Below, piece after piece: positions 24,285-33,765 of a stretch of 38,566 nt of DNA. A program made the position numbers and the translations under genes. The notes beneath the pieces are model-generated. The model was given only the letters and a program-made list of their open reading frames with translations, was not told the DNA's origin and did no database searches. Source of the DNA: CAZQQN01 sp964549595 (GTDB lineage Bacteria > Bacteroidota > Bacteroidia > CAILMK01 > CAYYUA01); assembly GCA_964549595.1 (NCBI GenBank), contig CAZJWK010000018.1, positions 1 to 38,566 on the forward strand, read 5' to 3'. Position 1 is the first letter of the stretch. Each line of letters begins with the position of its first letter.

Positions 24285-27200
24285 TTAAAAAACCAAATTG
24301 GCCCCCAATCTTATCAACCTTGGTGGTTGAAAATTACGGGGATCTCTTACTTTGGCCCTGTATTGATCTATATAAGCTTGTTGACTGACTTGAGACCTTA
24401 TGATCTGTTGTCCCCTTTCAGAGGACAAAAACCCATCATCCAGCGGATCTCCGGTAAATTGGTAAACACTCTCAACGTTCTTGGTATCAAACAGGTTTTG
24501 TATCCTCACATAAATGTTAATGAAATCCTGCTTTTCACCACCAGCGGCCGGCCTACCGGATCCTTCTTCGCCCTTTTTACCACCCCAGTCTATGGGAATA
24601 TTTTTGTCAATACGGAAGTCTACATTGAAAGTCCATGGTTTCCTTGAGCCATTAATGGTACCATCTAAGTTAGGTTGTTGACGAATGCCGCTTGCAACTG
24701 CCCTGTAGGAACTACTGTACCGTGTAAAAGGCCCTCCTGAAACGGCCCTTACGATAAAATTAAAACCCATGTTCTTAAGTACCTGGGTGCCCCCACCAGT
24801 GGTGGGTCCTGTATATTTTTCACCAGAACGGAATCTGTAGTCCAAATTACCCTGAAAATTATGCCTGAAATCGTTATCCAAGGGGAATGGTGCCCTCAAA
24901 TTTGGTTGACCTGCGTCAATAAGTGCCTCTTGAGATTCATTATCAGAGCCTGTGCCAGTGGCAAATTGTAACGTATAACTTCCTGTAAACCTAACCGCGC
25001 TGGCCCTGGAAGCCTTTAAATCATAGCGTGCGGTTATTCCTTTCGTGGTACTAAAATCAATGTTCTGAAAAGTTTTGTATGGTGTTGGGTAAGCCTGGGG
25101 AACGTTTCGTGCTTGAATCATGTCCCTGGTTTCTGTGTAAAAGGCTTTCAATTCCAGTGCAGATCGCCGGGTAATTTGCTGCTTAAAGCTAAGGGTAAAC
25201 TTATTGCTTTTTTCGGGCTTTAAATTGGGGTTGCTAATAAACCTGGTAGAAGTTTGCTGAAGGAAGAAGTAATCATCCAAAGTAGCGTGTGCCTCTGATT
25301 TGGGTCGTTGAGACAAGGCATCATAACTGGCTCTGAACCTTGCCACATCAGAAATAGGGAATGAAAAAGCCACCCTGGGTAAGACAGTGATTTGAGGTTC
25401 ATAATCCTTAAAGCCCTCCGGAACCAATTGAATATCCTCCTCATTATCAAAGGTTAAAAAAGGCGCAATGGTACCCGTTTGGGTCTGAAAGGCCAGTGAG
25501 TTCGGATCATTGACTTCCCCACCATCTTCGTTAAACCAATTTTCCCCTTTTCGGTAACCGACAATTTCGTTGGGATTAACCGGATCATCCACGTAAACCA
25601 CATGATCGGATCCAATATTTCCGGGGTGAGTCCCATCAGGGTTTAATTCATCTTTTACTTCACCCACTTTTTTAGTGGGATAAAGTGAATATTTGTCCTT
25701 CAGCACTTGCTGATTATTGTCAAATCGGTCCACTCGAAGGCCAATTCTGAAAAATAAGTCTTTTATCTGAAAATTATCCTGAATATAAGCAGCGGTATAA
25801 ATCGGGTTGTAAGATCCCATAGACCTTGATTTTGGATTGTTAAGAAAATCTTTGATACTGGGATCTCCCGAAGTTTTATTGCCTTTATGATCAAAACCAT
25901 AATAACCCACTATTCCCTGATTCAAAAGGTTATCGGCACTAAACATGTTAAGGGAATACATATCCGGAGAATAGCGATCTACATTGACAAAACTCTTTTC
26001 ATCAATGGGATTGCCGTAAATATCCTTTTTGTTATTTTGAATGAGTTTTCTCCTGAAACGCTTGTCAAAAACGGTCTGAGAACCATCATCCAATTTATTG
26101 TATTTTACGGTATCAGTGAACTGCCCGTTTCTATAAGTGGGCATTGGGTTATCCGTATCCAATTGTTGAATATGGGCATTGGCAGACTGACGCATTAAAT
26201 TCCATAATCCGGTTCCGCTGACACCAAAAAAACTCCTGGAAAATTGCTCGTATTGAAGACCCAACTCAATAGAATGACGCCCAATGTCAAAAGAGCCCTC
26301 TGCATTACCACTAAACGTTTCCTCTTGAATATTTTGGTAACTAAAAGCAGGAGTTCCGACACCCCGCCATAATGAGTAAACCAATTGAGGAGTTTCCCCA
26401 TTGATCAATCCACCCCCTCCGCGCAATTGTTCAATGGTACTTACATCCCCATTTCTAAAATCAAAAAACTGATCGGTATAATTTCCGGAAGCTTTATTGA
26501 TATCCGCTTGTTCGAAGGCAACGGCCGTATCTTCATAGCCCGTCATGAATTTGGCCTCTTCTAATCTGCCATTAACGGAATCTGTCCTTGTTGTAAAGGA
26601 AGGCGCCCTAAACCGTTTGAATTTACCATAGTAACCATATTTAAAGAAATTATCTTCAAAATCAGGATGTTGCCTGACATCATTACTAAACGAATAATCA
26701 AGTTGGATGGAGTAAAAAACGTTGCTAATGCTAAGCCCTTCTTCATTCCCGGATTGATCATCCTTAAAATTTTGAGTAAACCTTAGGTAACCCCGGTAGT
26801 TGTCCCTTACTCGTTCCCGGTAATTTTCATAATTAAACATGGAACGGAGCCTTCTATACATAGGATTGGATCTGTGCCCAAACTGGCCACCGGCAATCAG
26901 GTTCATTTCTTCATTAATATTGAAATTAAGTTTACCGGTAAAATTATACTGTAAGCGTTCAACGTTGGGCCGAGCAGAAACCTGCTTCATTTCGTCATTG
27001 GTAATAAATTTGGCTCTCGGCTGAAAACCCTCTGCATTGGGGTCCCNNNNNNNNNNCTTGCAAATCATTCAGCACATCCTCTTTCACAACCTGATGATCG
27101 ATTACCGTGGGATTAGGATCTTTTTGATAAGTGATATCACCACCGAACATAAATCCCAGTTTGGTCTCAGAACTATCTGTTCCCTTATTTTTGGTATAAA

Positions 27201-27966
27201 TAGGCCCTGAAAGATTCCCTTCCAATTGGTTAAATCCATAAGGATCCAAAAACTGAGAGGTTAAAAGGTCAATGCTACCCCCCAATTCAGGAGAAGGCCC
27301 TTTGGTGGTAATATTAACAATGCCGCCTGTTGCATCTCCATGCTTGGCCGGAATCCCGGCGGTTATGGTTTGAATTTGTTGTATAGAGCGGGTTGGGACA
27401 CTTCTTAAATTTCTGACACGAACACCATCTACTTTTACAACTGTACCACTTTCCCTTTGCCCTTGAATGCTTAAACCATCCCCCTTTGAATTGACATCTG
27501 TATTAAGGCTGATCATTTCGTTGATATTCTTGGTGGGCATGCTTTCAATACTTTCCGAACTAATCTCCTCACTATCAGTACGTTTATCTTTTTCAAAAAC
27601 GCCGTGTTCCTCAAAGGTGACAATGTCGAGTTTTTTACTCTTAGATGAAAGCTCTCCATTTTTAACCTTAGTCCTACCAGCGGAAATTTTCACGTCCTTG
27701 TAAATCTTCTTTCCATACCTTACGTGCGAGAAAATTACATCGTATGTTCCCGGTGGTATAGCAGTCATTTCATATTCACCATTTTCACCGGTTACCGCAC
27801 CTCTTTGTTTCCCACTAATCTTTACCACAACCTCAGCTCCGCCTATGGGCTCGCCGGTATTTTTATCAACGACAGTACCCTGCAAACGCCCATAATTAGA
27901 TTGTGCCGAGACCAAGTGTACGCTAAAAAGTAAAAAAACGCCTAAACCTAAAATTTTTCTTACCAT
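24285..27966 (-). CDS. TonB-dependent outer-membrane receptor with carboxypeptidase-regulatory domain (interrupted by an assembly gap)
   Basis: About 1,220 residues if the 10-N gap is small. The N-terminal part has a signal peptide (FLLFSVHLVSA, cut before QSNYG) and a carboxypeptidase-regulatory-like domain (GRLQGTVVDKNTGEPIGGAE; GENGEYEMTAIPPGTYDV). The plug domain has VKVDGVRVRNLRSVPTRSI and PAKHGDATGGIVNITTKGP. The rest is a long barrel with Bacteroidetes-receptor blocks (PNLKPEKSNKFTLSFKQQ; VYQFTGDPLDDGFLS) and a final aromatic (LIRLGANLVF). It should take up a bulky ligand with energy from TonB/ExbBD. No SusD partner follows, so it is not a classic SusCD pair. The two halves differ in frame only because of the gap at 27047-27056: a true gap length divisible by 3, including zero, restores the frame. 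It is the first gene of the operon. Confidence 0.88.
27047..27056. other. Assembly gap (10 N) inside the TonB receptor gene
   Basis: The placeholder of 10 N breaks the frame. Reading the minus strand, ...AATGATTTGCAAG joins GGGACCCCAATGC. With zero missing bases the join reads Leu-Gln-Gly-Asp-Pro-Asn in frame, so the gap may be empty or a multiple of 3. Confidence 0.95.
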
Positions 27967-28106
27967 AACGCTTTATTTCAGATTAATTGTCCATTCAAAT
28001 TTCAATAAAAAATGCAAAACCCCTAACGCTAAAAGTCAGATTAAACTTTTTTGTCGTTCAGATCACATTTTAATGGGGCAAGTAGCCTTTAACAAAAACA
28101 TAACTT

Positions 28107-28136
28107 CAAATTTAGTCTTATCTCGTTTTTTTCAAA
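28107..28136 (-). promoter_or_regulatory. Promoter of the TonB receptor operon
   Basis: On the minus strand TTTG (28136-28133) is followed after exactly 18 nt by TAAATTTG (28114-28107), a full match to TTTG/TAnnTTTG. The predicted start near 28100 leaves a leader of about 135 nt, long enough for post-transcriptional control. This is the longest intergenic region of the window (27967-28261); nothing else is evident in it. Confidence 0.6.
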
Positions 28137-28261
28137 GAATTTTAAAATTTCTTTAGGTACATTACAATCAATTTTCTTTGCGGGTAACCTCTATTAAAAG
28201 ATTTTTTAGAGGGAATTCTGCTGATTAAACCCCACTAATCCATTATGGTTTTTCTTCCGTT

Positions 28262-29200
28262 TCAAAAAAAAATGTCTTTTAATTTCTCCAATAAAATCTG
28301 ATAAATTCCTTTTTCGGAAGAATGAGACCACCCCGCTATGTGAGGAGTAATAATGACCTCGCCCATTTGGACCAAATCATTGAAAAGATGCTTTTCCTTA
28401 GCAGTGAAGTTTTCAGGTTCTTCGTTTTCAAGCACGTCCAGGCACGCCCCTTTGATTTGTCTTTGTTTTAAGCCCGCAATAAGGTCCGCAGTATTTAAAA
28501 TCTTCCCACGGGATGTGTTAATAATGTAAACGGGTTTAGTTAAATTTTCAATGAAGGCTGTATTGAAGTAATAATGGGTTTCCCGATTGTAAGGTACATG
28601 GAAGCTAATCACATCCGCCTCTGCTTGAAGGACTTCCAAAGCATCCTGATGAACATATTGTTGAGCATCATTCCCAATTTCCCGGTATTTGTCGTATACC
28701 AATATCCGCACCCCCAAGCTTTGAAGTTTTTTGGCAAAGGCAGAACCCGTATTGCCAAAGCCGATAATCCCTACCGTAAGTCCAAGCAATTCTGTCCCTC
28801 TGTTTTCTTCTCGTAACCAAAAACCATTTTTTACCGCTTGGTTGGCTTTAGGGATATTGTGTAATAAACCCAAAAGCATTCCCAAACAATGTTCAGCCAC
28901 AGCCTCCTTATTGCCTTCGGGAGAATTGATCAATCGAATATTTTTTGCTTTTACCGCATCCAAATCCACATTTTCCAAGCCCGAGCCCGGCCTTAAAATA
29001 AACTTTAATCGTGGGGTTTTGGATAAAAAGTTTTTATCCACCTTACTTTTACTTCTAATGGCAATACCGGAAGCCTTTTCAAGGACATTATTCAATTGGT
29101 GCTCCTCATATTGATATCCCGGAATTGTTTCATAACCTAAATCCTGTAACCCGGATAAAAAAAACTCGGGTACCTGCTCAAGGATGACAATGGTTTCCAT
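28262..29200 (-). CDS. D-2-hydroxyacid dehydrogenase (NAD-dependent)
   Basis: The 312-residue cytoplasmic enzyme should interconvert a 2-hydroxyacid and a 2-oxoacid with NAD(H). The NAD fold shows GxGxxG as Gly147, Gly149 and Gly152 (VGIIGFGNTGSAF) with Asp170 as the likely adenosine-ribose ligand, favouring NAD over NADP. The catalytic trio is present: Arg231 (IINTSRGKI), Glu261 (LENEEPEN) and His287 (ITPHIAGWSH). It resembles phosphoglycerate dehydrogenase-like members without an ACT domain, but no serC is nearby, so serine synthesis is only one option; glyoxylate or hydroxypyruvate reduction is another. It lies 14 nt after mgtE. Confidence 0.9.
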   Translation of the reverse strand: METIVILEQVPEFFLSGLQDLGYETIPGYQYEEHQLNNVLEKASGIAIRSKSKVDKNFLSKTPRLKFILRPGSGLENVDLDAVKAKNIRLINSPEGNKEAVAEHCLGMLLGLLHNIPKANQAVKNGFWLREENRGTELLGLTVGIIGFGNTGSAFAKKLQSLGVRILVYDKYREIGNDAQQYVHQDALEVLQAEADVISFHVPYNRETHYYFNTAFIENLTKPVYIINTSRGKILNTADLIAGLKQRQIKGACLDVLENEEPENFTAKEKHLFNDLVQMGEVIITPHIAGWSHSSEKGIYQILLEKLKDIFF

Positions 29201-29214
29201 ACCTTTTAGTACTT

Positions 29215-30582
29215 TTAAAATGTAAGGGAAAAAATAAAACGGGCTAAGAGAAAATAAACACCGAGTCCCACAAGGTCATTGGTAGTCGTTATAAATGGAC
29301 CCGTAGCCAAAGCCGGATCGATATTGAATTTATTCAGTAAAAGGGGGATGGAGACACCCAAAATGGAGGCAATGACAATTACCGTCAGTAAAGCCAGGCT
29401 TACGGTAACGCCAATATGAGCCCCTTCGTAAAATAAAAGGCTAAAGCCCAAAAGCACAGCGGCACATAGAAGCCCGTTCATAAGGGCTACTGCAAACTCC
29501 TTGAAAATTTTTGAAAGTAAGTTCCCTGTTTCAGTTCTTTTGCTTGCCAAACTTTGAACCACTATGGCAGATGCCTGAATACCTGCATTTCCACCCATAG
29601 CAGCAATCAAAGGAATAAAAAAAGCCATTTGGGGATAAATGTCAAGCGCTCCTTCATTCAAACTAATCACTTTGGCACTGGCCATTCCCCCTAAAAGCCC
29701 CAAAAGAAGCCATGGCAAGCGGGCTCTTGAAAGCACCCAAATCCGGTCTGAATATTGAACATCTTCCGAAATGCCCGAAGCCAATTGGTAATCTTCTTCG
29801 GCTTCTTCTTTAATAAAATCCACCACGTCATCAATCGTAATCCGCCCCAGCAAAATGCCGGACTTATTCACCACTGGTAGGGCCACATAATCGTACTTAC
29901 GCATGATATTGGCCACATCCTCAGCAGGTGTTTCTCCCTCCACCGAGACAATATCCTCATGGTAGACATCCTTAACCAAGGTTCCCGGTTTGGTTAAAAT
30001 TAAATCGGTTAATGAGATGTACCCCTTAAGCAGCCTATTGTTATCTTCAACAAATACAGTATAAATGCTTTCGATATGCTCGCCCTGCTTACGAATTTCC
30101 TCCTGGCATTCGGACACCTTCCAGTTCATATTAACCCTGATCAGTTCGGTAGCCATTAACCCCCCTGCTGATTCGGGGTCATAGGCCAGGAGCGTTAAAA
30201 TGGCCCTTTCCGATGGATCCTCACTCCTTGTCAGTTGTTCAACAATGGTCTCCCTTGTTTCTCCGGGAAGCCCATTAATAAAATCTGCCGCATCATCAGA
30301 ATTCATTTGATGGATATAGTATGAAATGATTTGTTCAGCCGGAGTGTCACTAATCAATGCTTTCCTGTGCTCTTCATCCAGTTCTACCAGAACCTCCCCG
30401 GCTTTAGCGTAATCCAGCAAATGAAATAGGTACTTTGCCTCCTCTTTAGACAACCCTTCAAATAGCTGGGCAATATCTACTACATAAGCATCCTTTATCA
30501 CTTCATGGAGATAAGCGGTATCCTCCCCTTTAATAGCTTCTTTTATCGTTTCCAAATAGTCTTTGTCAACGGTTTCCTTCAT
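29215..30582 (-). CDS. mgtE: Magnesium transporter MgtE
   Basis: MgtE is a Mg2+-gated Mg2+ channel of the inner membrane. The 455 residues show the family order. The N-terminal superhelical domain is at about 15-125 (IAQLFEGLSKEEAKYLFHLL, then MNSDDAADFINGLP). A CBS pair is at about 135-260 (DPESAGGLMATELIRVN, YDYVALPVVNKSGILLGRIT). Five membrane helices end in the pore signature GGNAGIQASAIVVQSLA and, near the C-terminus, NKFNIDPALATGPFITTTND. The cytoplasmic domains sense Mg2+ and close the channel. It lies 98 nt after rsmA and is followed by the dehydrogenase gene. Confidence 0.95.
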   Translation of the reverse strand: MKETVDKDYLETIKEAIKGEDTAYLHEVIKDAYVVDIAQLFEGLSKEEAKYLFHLLDYAKAGEVLVELDEEHRKALISDTPAEQIISYYIHQMNSDDAADFINGLPGETRETIVEQLTRSEDPSERAILTLLAYDPESAGGLMATELIRVNMNWKVSECQEEIRKQGEHIESIYTVFVEDNNRLLKGYISLTDLILTKPGTLVKDVYHEDIVSVEGETPAEDVANIMRKYDYVALPVVNKSGILLGRITIDDVVDFIKEEAEEDYQLASGISEDVQYSDRIWVLSRARLPWLLLGLLGGMASAKVISLNEGALDIYPQMAFFIPLIAAMGGNAGIQASAIVVQSLASKRTETGNLLSKIFKEFAVALMNGLLCAAVLLGFSLLFYEGAHIGVTVSLALLTVIVIASILGVSIPLLLNKFNIDPALATGPFITTTNDLVGLGVYFLLARFIFSLTF

Positions 30583-30680
30583 AAAAAGCTTTTCTACGGT
30601 TTTAACAAAGGTAAGAAGACGGGCTTTACTTACCGAACCAACCCCATTTAATGATTTAATACTAAAAGAAAGGAAAGCAT

Positions 30681-31478
30681 TTAAAATTTAGCCTTTTCCA
30701 CTTGCCTGGTAATAGCCTGATATTCCGCTGGATAAACTTCTTCAGGTCTTTTTTCCAGTAAATCCGGTCTGAAACCTTCTATAACGGCTTTATAGGTGCT
30801 CAGTGCATTAGAAAGTTTTTTCCGTCTTTGTTGGAAGGCTGTTTTAACGATTTGAAAAAACAAGGGGTAGTCGAGATCAGATGGAAAGTCCGCCTCTTTT
30901 CTTACAGCCGATATGACTCCGGATTGAACTTTCGGAGGCGGATGAAAAGCACCTGGGGAAATTTTGAAGAGCCGTTCAACCTTGTAGTAGCTTTGGAGAA
31001 GGACACTAAGCATACCAAATTGTTTATTGGCTGGTTGCGCGGTAAGGCGTTGTACTACTTCCCATTGAAACATGCCAACCAATTCCGGAATATGAGAAGC
31101 ATAGTCAAGCATTTTTAGTATTATCTGGCTAGCTATGTTATACGGGAAATTTCCAATGATCCCAAATTCCCCGCCAATTTTTCGCTCCAGAAGCGACCAA
31201 TCAAAGGTTAAGACATCAGATTGAAATAACCGTTGCTGCAATTGGGGGTATTGTTCTTTCAGGGATTTTGCCCAATATTCATCAACCTCCACCACCCATA
31301 GCCGAAAATCAGGGTATTCAATCAAATTCTGGGTTAGGACCCCACCACCCGGCCCTATTTCCAGGACATCCGTATAAGTTTTTCCCGCTAATTGAAGGTT
31401 GGCACAAATACGCTTTGCGGTATTTTGATCCTTCAGAAAGTGCTGACCATATTGCTTTTTAAACCGGGAATTTTTCAA
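30681..31478 (-). CDS. rsmA: 16S rRNA dimethyladenosine transferase
   Basis: RsmA (KsgA) dimethylates the two adjacent adenosines in the 3' hairpin of 16S rRNA, a late checkpoint in 30S assembly. The 265-residue protein has KKQYGQHFLKDQNTAKRI at the N-terminus, the SAM-binding EIGPGGGVLTQNL (from residue 40), and motif IV NFPYN (110-114) at the active site. PGAFHPPPKVQSGVI and the C-terminal AFQQRRKKLSNAL complete the family pattern. It is divergent from pdxA and first in a possible rsmA-mgtE-dehydrogenase run, an order also seen in other Cytophagales as far as I recall. Confidence 0.96.
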   Translation of the reverse strand: MKNSRFKKQYGQHFLKDQNTAKRICANLQLAGKTYTDVLEIGPGGGVLTQNLIEYPDFRLWVVEVDEYWAKSLKEQYPQLQQRLFQSDVLTFDWSLLERKIGGEFGIIGNFPYNIASQIILKMLDYASHIPELVGMFQWEVVQRLTAQPANKQFGMLSVLLQSYYKVERLFKISPGAFHPPPKVQSGVISAVRKEADFPSDLDYPLFFQIVKTAFQQRRKKLSNALSTYKAVIEGFRPDLLEKRPEEVYPAEYQAITRQVEKAKF

Positions 31479-31738
31479 CGGTTCTTACCTATTTAAATGA
31501 ATAACGCCTTAGAATAAACCAAAAAGCCCTTTATTCTATTTTTAAAACCAACCTTCAAACAAGGGCACAATTTTATAAAAGGTAATTGACGGATCGTAAC
31601 ATTAAAGGGATAAAAAACCAAGAGGCCAATGGGCAAATAAGGTTATGTGCACAATTGTTTTCTCCAATACTTCAACCGATTATTCTTAAAATTGCACTTG
31701 TAAATCAGGAAAAAGTGGCCAAATCAAAAAACCAAAGC

Positions 31739-32827
31739 ATGGCAAAAGAAAAGCAGGAAAATAAAAATCAAAATGCCAACAAACCCCTCATTGGCATTTC
31801 TATCGGGGATATTAACGGGATCAACTTTGAGCTTATCATTAAGACTTTTCAGGATGAACGGGTTTTGAATTATTGTACACCCATAATTTATGCATCAAGC
31901 CGGGTGGCCAATTACCATTCCAAGGCTTTGGATTATAAAAATGTCGATTTCAATACCATACAATCTCCTAAAAAAGCCAATTCTGAAAAATTAAACCTAA
32001 TCAATGCCTGGCAAGAGGAGGCCAGGGTCGAATTAGGCCAAATAAAAGAAGAAGCCGGGAAATACGCCTATCAATCTTTAAAGGCTTGCACAGATGATCT
32101 TCAACAAGGTTTACTGGACGGGATGGTAACCTGCCCTATAAACAAACACACCATCCAATCGCAGGATTTTGATTTCCCGGGCCATACAGAGTTCCTGGAA
32201 CAAAAATTCGGCAGTGAGGATACAGCGATGGTAATGATCCATGAGCGGATCAAGATAGGAGTGGTAACCGGCCATATTCCCTTCAATGCCATTGGTGAAA
32301 AGCTTACTCAAGAACGCATTGTCCGGAAAATCAAAACCCTTAATGATGCATTAGTAAAAGACTTTACCATTTCAAAGCCGAAAATTGCTGTGTTAGGCTT
32401 AAATCCCCATGCCGGGGATCAAGGGTTATTAGGAAATGAAGAAGAAGAACTAATAACCCCTGCCATTGAAGAAGCAAAAAGTGAGGGTTATTTGGCATTT
32501 GGCCCTTTCCCGGCTGATGGTTTTTTCGGCAGTAAGCATTTCCTGAATTTTGATGGTAGCTTAGCCCAGTACCATGATCAGGGGCTTGCCCCTTTTAAAG
32601 CGCTAACCTTCGGAGAAGGCGTGAATTACACGGCCGGGCTACCCATTGTACGGACTTCTCCGGATCACGGGCCAGGCTATGCCTTAGCCGGTAAAGGGGA
32701 AGCAGATGAAAATTCTTTTCGACAAGCCCTATTCAAGGCTATAGAAATTATTCAAAACCGGAGAACCCATAGTGAAATCACCGCTAATCCCCTTAAGAAC
32801 AGAATGGTTAAAGAACAAGAGACCTAA
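31739..32827 (+). CDS. pdxA: 4-hydroxythreonine-4-phosphate dehydrogenase
   Basis: PdxA oxidises and decarboxylates 4-phosphohydroxy-L-threonine in vitamin B6 synthesis; pdxJ, its partner enzyme, is not in the window. From the chosen ATG the protein has 362 residues, starting MAKEKQ and reaching the family start IGISIGDINGINFELI after about 20 residues. Metal-ligand histidines are in the three expected places: DFPGHTEFLEQ, SLAQYHDQGLAPFK and TSPDHGPGYALAGKG. The frame stays open 51 codons further upstream with TTG and GTG options, but those residues are not like PdxA, and the ATG gives the normal length. It is divergent from rsmA. After its stop there are 138 nt with a promoter for the next operon. 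Confidence 0.93.
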   Translation: MAKEKQENKNQNANKPLIGISIGDINGINFELIIKTFQDERVLNYCTPIIYASSRVANYHSKALDYKNVDFNTIQSPKKANSEKLNLINAWQEEARVELGQIKEEAGKYAYQSLKACTDDLQQGLLDGMVTCPINKHTIQSQDFDFPGHTEFLEQKFGSEDTAMVMIHERIKIGVVTGHIPFNAIGEKLTQERIVRKIKTLNDALVKDFTISKPKIAVLGLNPHAGDQGLLGNEEEELITPAIEEAKSEGYLAFGPFPADGFFGSKHFLNFDGSLAQYHDQGLAPFKALTFGEGVNYTAGLPIVRTSPDHGPGYALAGKGEADENSFRQALFKAIEIIQNRRTHSEITANPLKNRMVKEQET

Positions 32828-32909
32828 TAAAGTTGAAGTCCATTAATAGGGAATTTATTGGCAGAATTTTTGAAAATTAATCGTTGTTAGGCAGTTGTCT
32901 TCGAGAAAG

Positions 32910-32939
32910 TTTTAGAATTACTACAAATTATTACCTTTG
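32910..32939 (+). promoter_or_regulatory. Promoter of the DUF177-rpmF-plsX-fabH operon
   Basis: TACCTTTG (32932-32939) is a perfect TAnnTTTG -7 box. TTTT (32910-32913) stands 18 nt upstream where TTTG is expected. The predicted start lies about 20 nt before the DUF177 gene. Confidence 0.55.
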
Positions 32940-32965
32940 CAACGTTTTTAAATTCTTTTGAGGCA

Positions 32966-33523
32966 TTGGCTGGTTTAGAGCAATTTAACATCAAATTCGT
33001 CCATTTAAAACCCGGGCGGTTTGATTACGATTTTAAGATTGAAAATTCGTTCTTTGACCATTTTGAGCATTCTTTGGTGGATAAAGCGGATATTCGGGTG
33101 CATTGCACCATGATTAAGGAAAGTGAAACCCTGTTATACTTTCATTTTCAAATTGACGGGGCTTTAATTTTAACCTGTGATCGATGCCTGGATGAATTTA
33201 ATCTGCCCATTCACCTTAATGAAAAATTAATGGTAAAAATCACGGATGTTCAGGAAATAACTTCTGAGGAAAAAGAAAACGAGGAGGAACTGGTGGCTAT
33301 TCCAATCAATGCCATCGCGTTCAATGTTGCGAAACCGATTTTTGATTACTTAAATTTGGCCAAGCCAATGAAGCCTAGTTGCGAGGGTATTAATAAAACC
33401 TGTAATGAAGATATGATGGATATCCTAAGCAATATGCAAAGAAAAAAATCCCGGGATGATGAGGATGATATTGACCCTCGCTGGGAAGATTTAAAACAAT
33501 TTTTTAATAAAAATAAAAATTAA
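32966..33523 (+). CDS. DUF177 (YceD-like) protein, probable 23S rRNA / ribosome assembly factor
   Basis: The 185-residue protein belongs to the YceD/DUF177 family, members of which are needed for 23S rRNA accumulation in plants and E. coli and are nearly always encoded beside rpmF. The signature is visible: GALILTCDRCLDEFNLPIH in the middle, an acidic stretch after it (EEKENEEELVAIPINAIAF), and a C-terminal half with KPSCEGINKTCNED. It ends in DPRWEDLKQFFN, as family members do. It starts at TTG (32966): the downstream ATGs come too late, and GAGG lies 3 nt before the TTG. Only 3 nt separate it from rpmF. The family function is known only in part. Confidence 0.85.
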   Translation: MAGLEQFNIKFVHLKPGRFDYDFKIENSFFDHFEHSLVDKADIRVHCTMIKESETLLYFHFQIDGALILTCDRCLDEFNLPIHLNEKLMVKITDVQEITSEEKENEEELVAIPINAIAFNVAKPIFDYLNLAKPMKPSCEGINKTCNEDMMDILSNMQRKKSRDDEDDIDPRWEDLKQFFNKNKN

Positions 33524-33526
33524 CCT

Positions 33527-33706
33527 ATGGCAGTACCCAAAAGAAAAACTTCCAAGTCCAAACGGGATAAAAGAAGGACGAAAATCAAAAGCCACAAACC
33601 CACTTTAACCCGTTGTCAGACCACAGGAGAGCCCCATTTATATCATCGGGCTTACTGGTACGAGAACAAGCTTTACTACAAAGGCAAGGTCATTTTAGAA
33701 AAGTAA
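33527..33706 (+). CDS. rpmF: 50S ribosomal protein L32
   Basis: This 59-residue basic protein starts MAVPKRKTSKSKRDKRRTK, the classic L32 N-terminus, and continues with LTRCQTTGEPHLYHRAYWY and a C-terminal KLYYKGKVILEK. L32 is a large-subunit protein near the peptidyl-transferase exit region. Only one cysteine (Cys30) is present, so this is the zinc-free form (the zinc form has two CxxC pairs). It is packed 3 nt after the DUF177 gene and 59 nt before plsX, as in many bacteria, tying ribosome synthesis to lipid synthesis. Confidence 0.95.
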   Translation: MAVPKRKTSKSKRDKRRTKIKSHKPTLTRCQTTGEPHLYHRAYWYENKLYYKGKVILEK

Positions 33707-33765
33707 TGCCTTCAATCAACAATGCTTTAATTGGTGTCAAACAATAACCGAAAGCCGGCCATCAA

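Noticed and set aside
26995..27068. Two separate overlapping receptor genes or a broken pseudogene
   Set aside because: The break coincides exactly with ten N; the two parts are the plug and the barrel of one receptor.
31586..31738. Longer PdxA starting at TTG 31586 or GTG 31715
   Set aside because: The added residues are basic and unlike PdxA; the ATG at 31739 gives normal family length.
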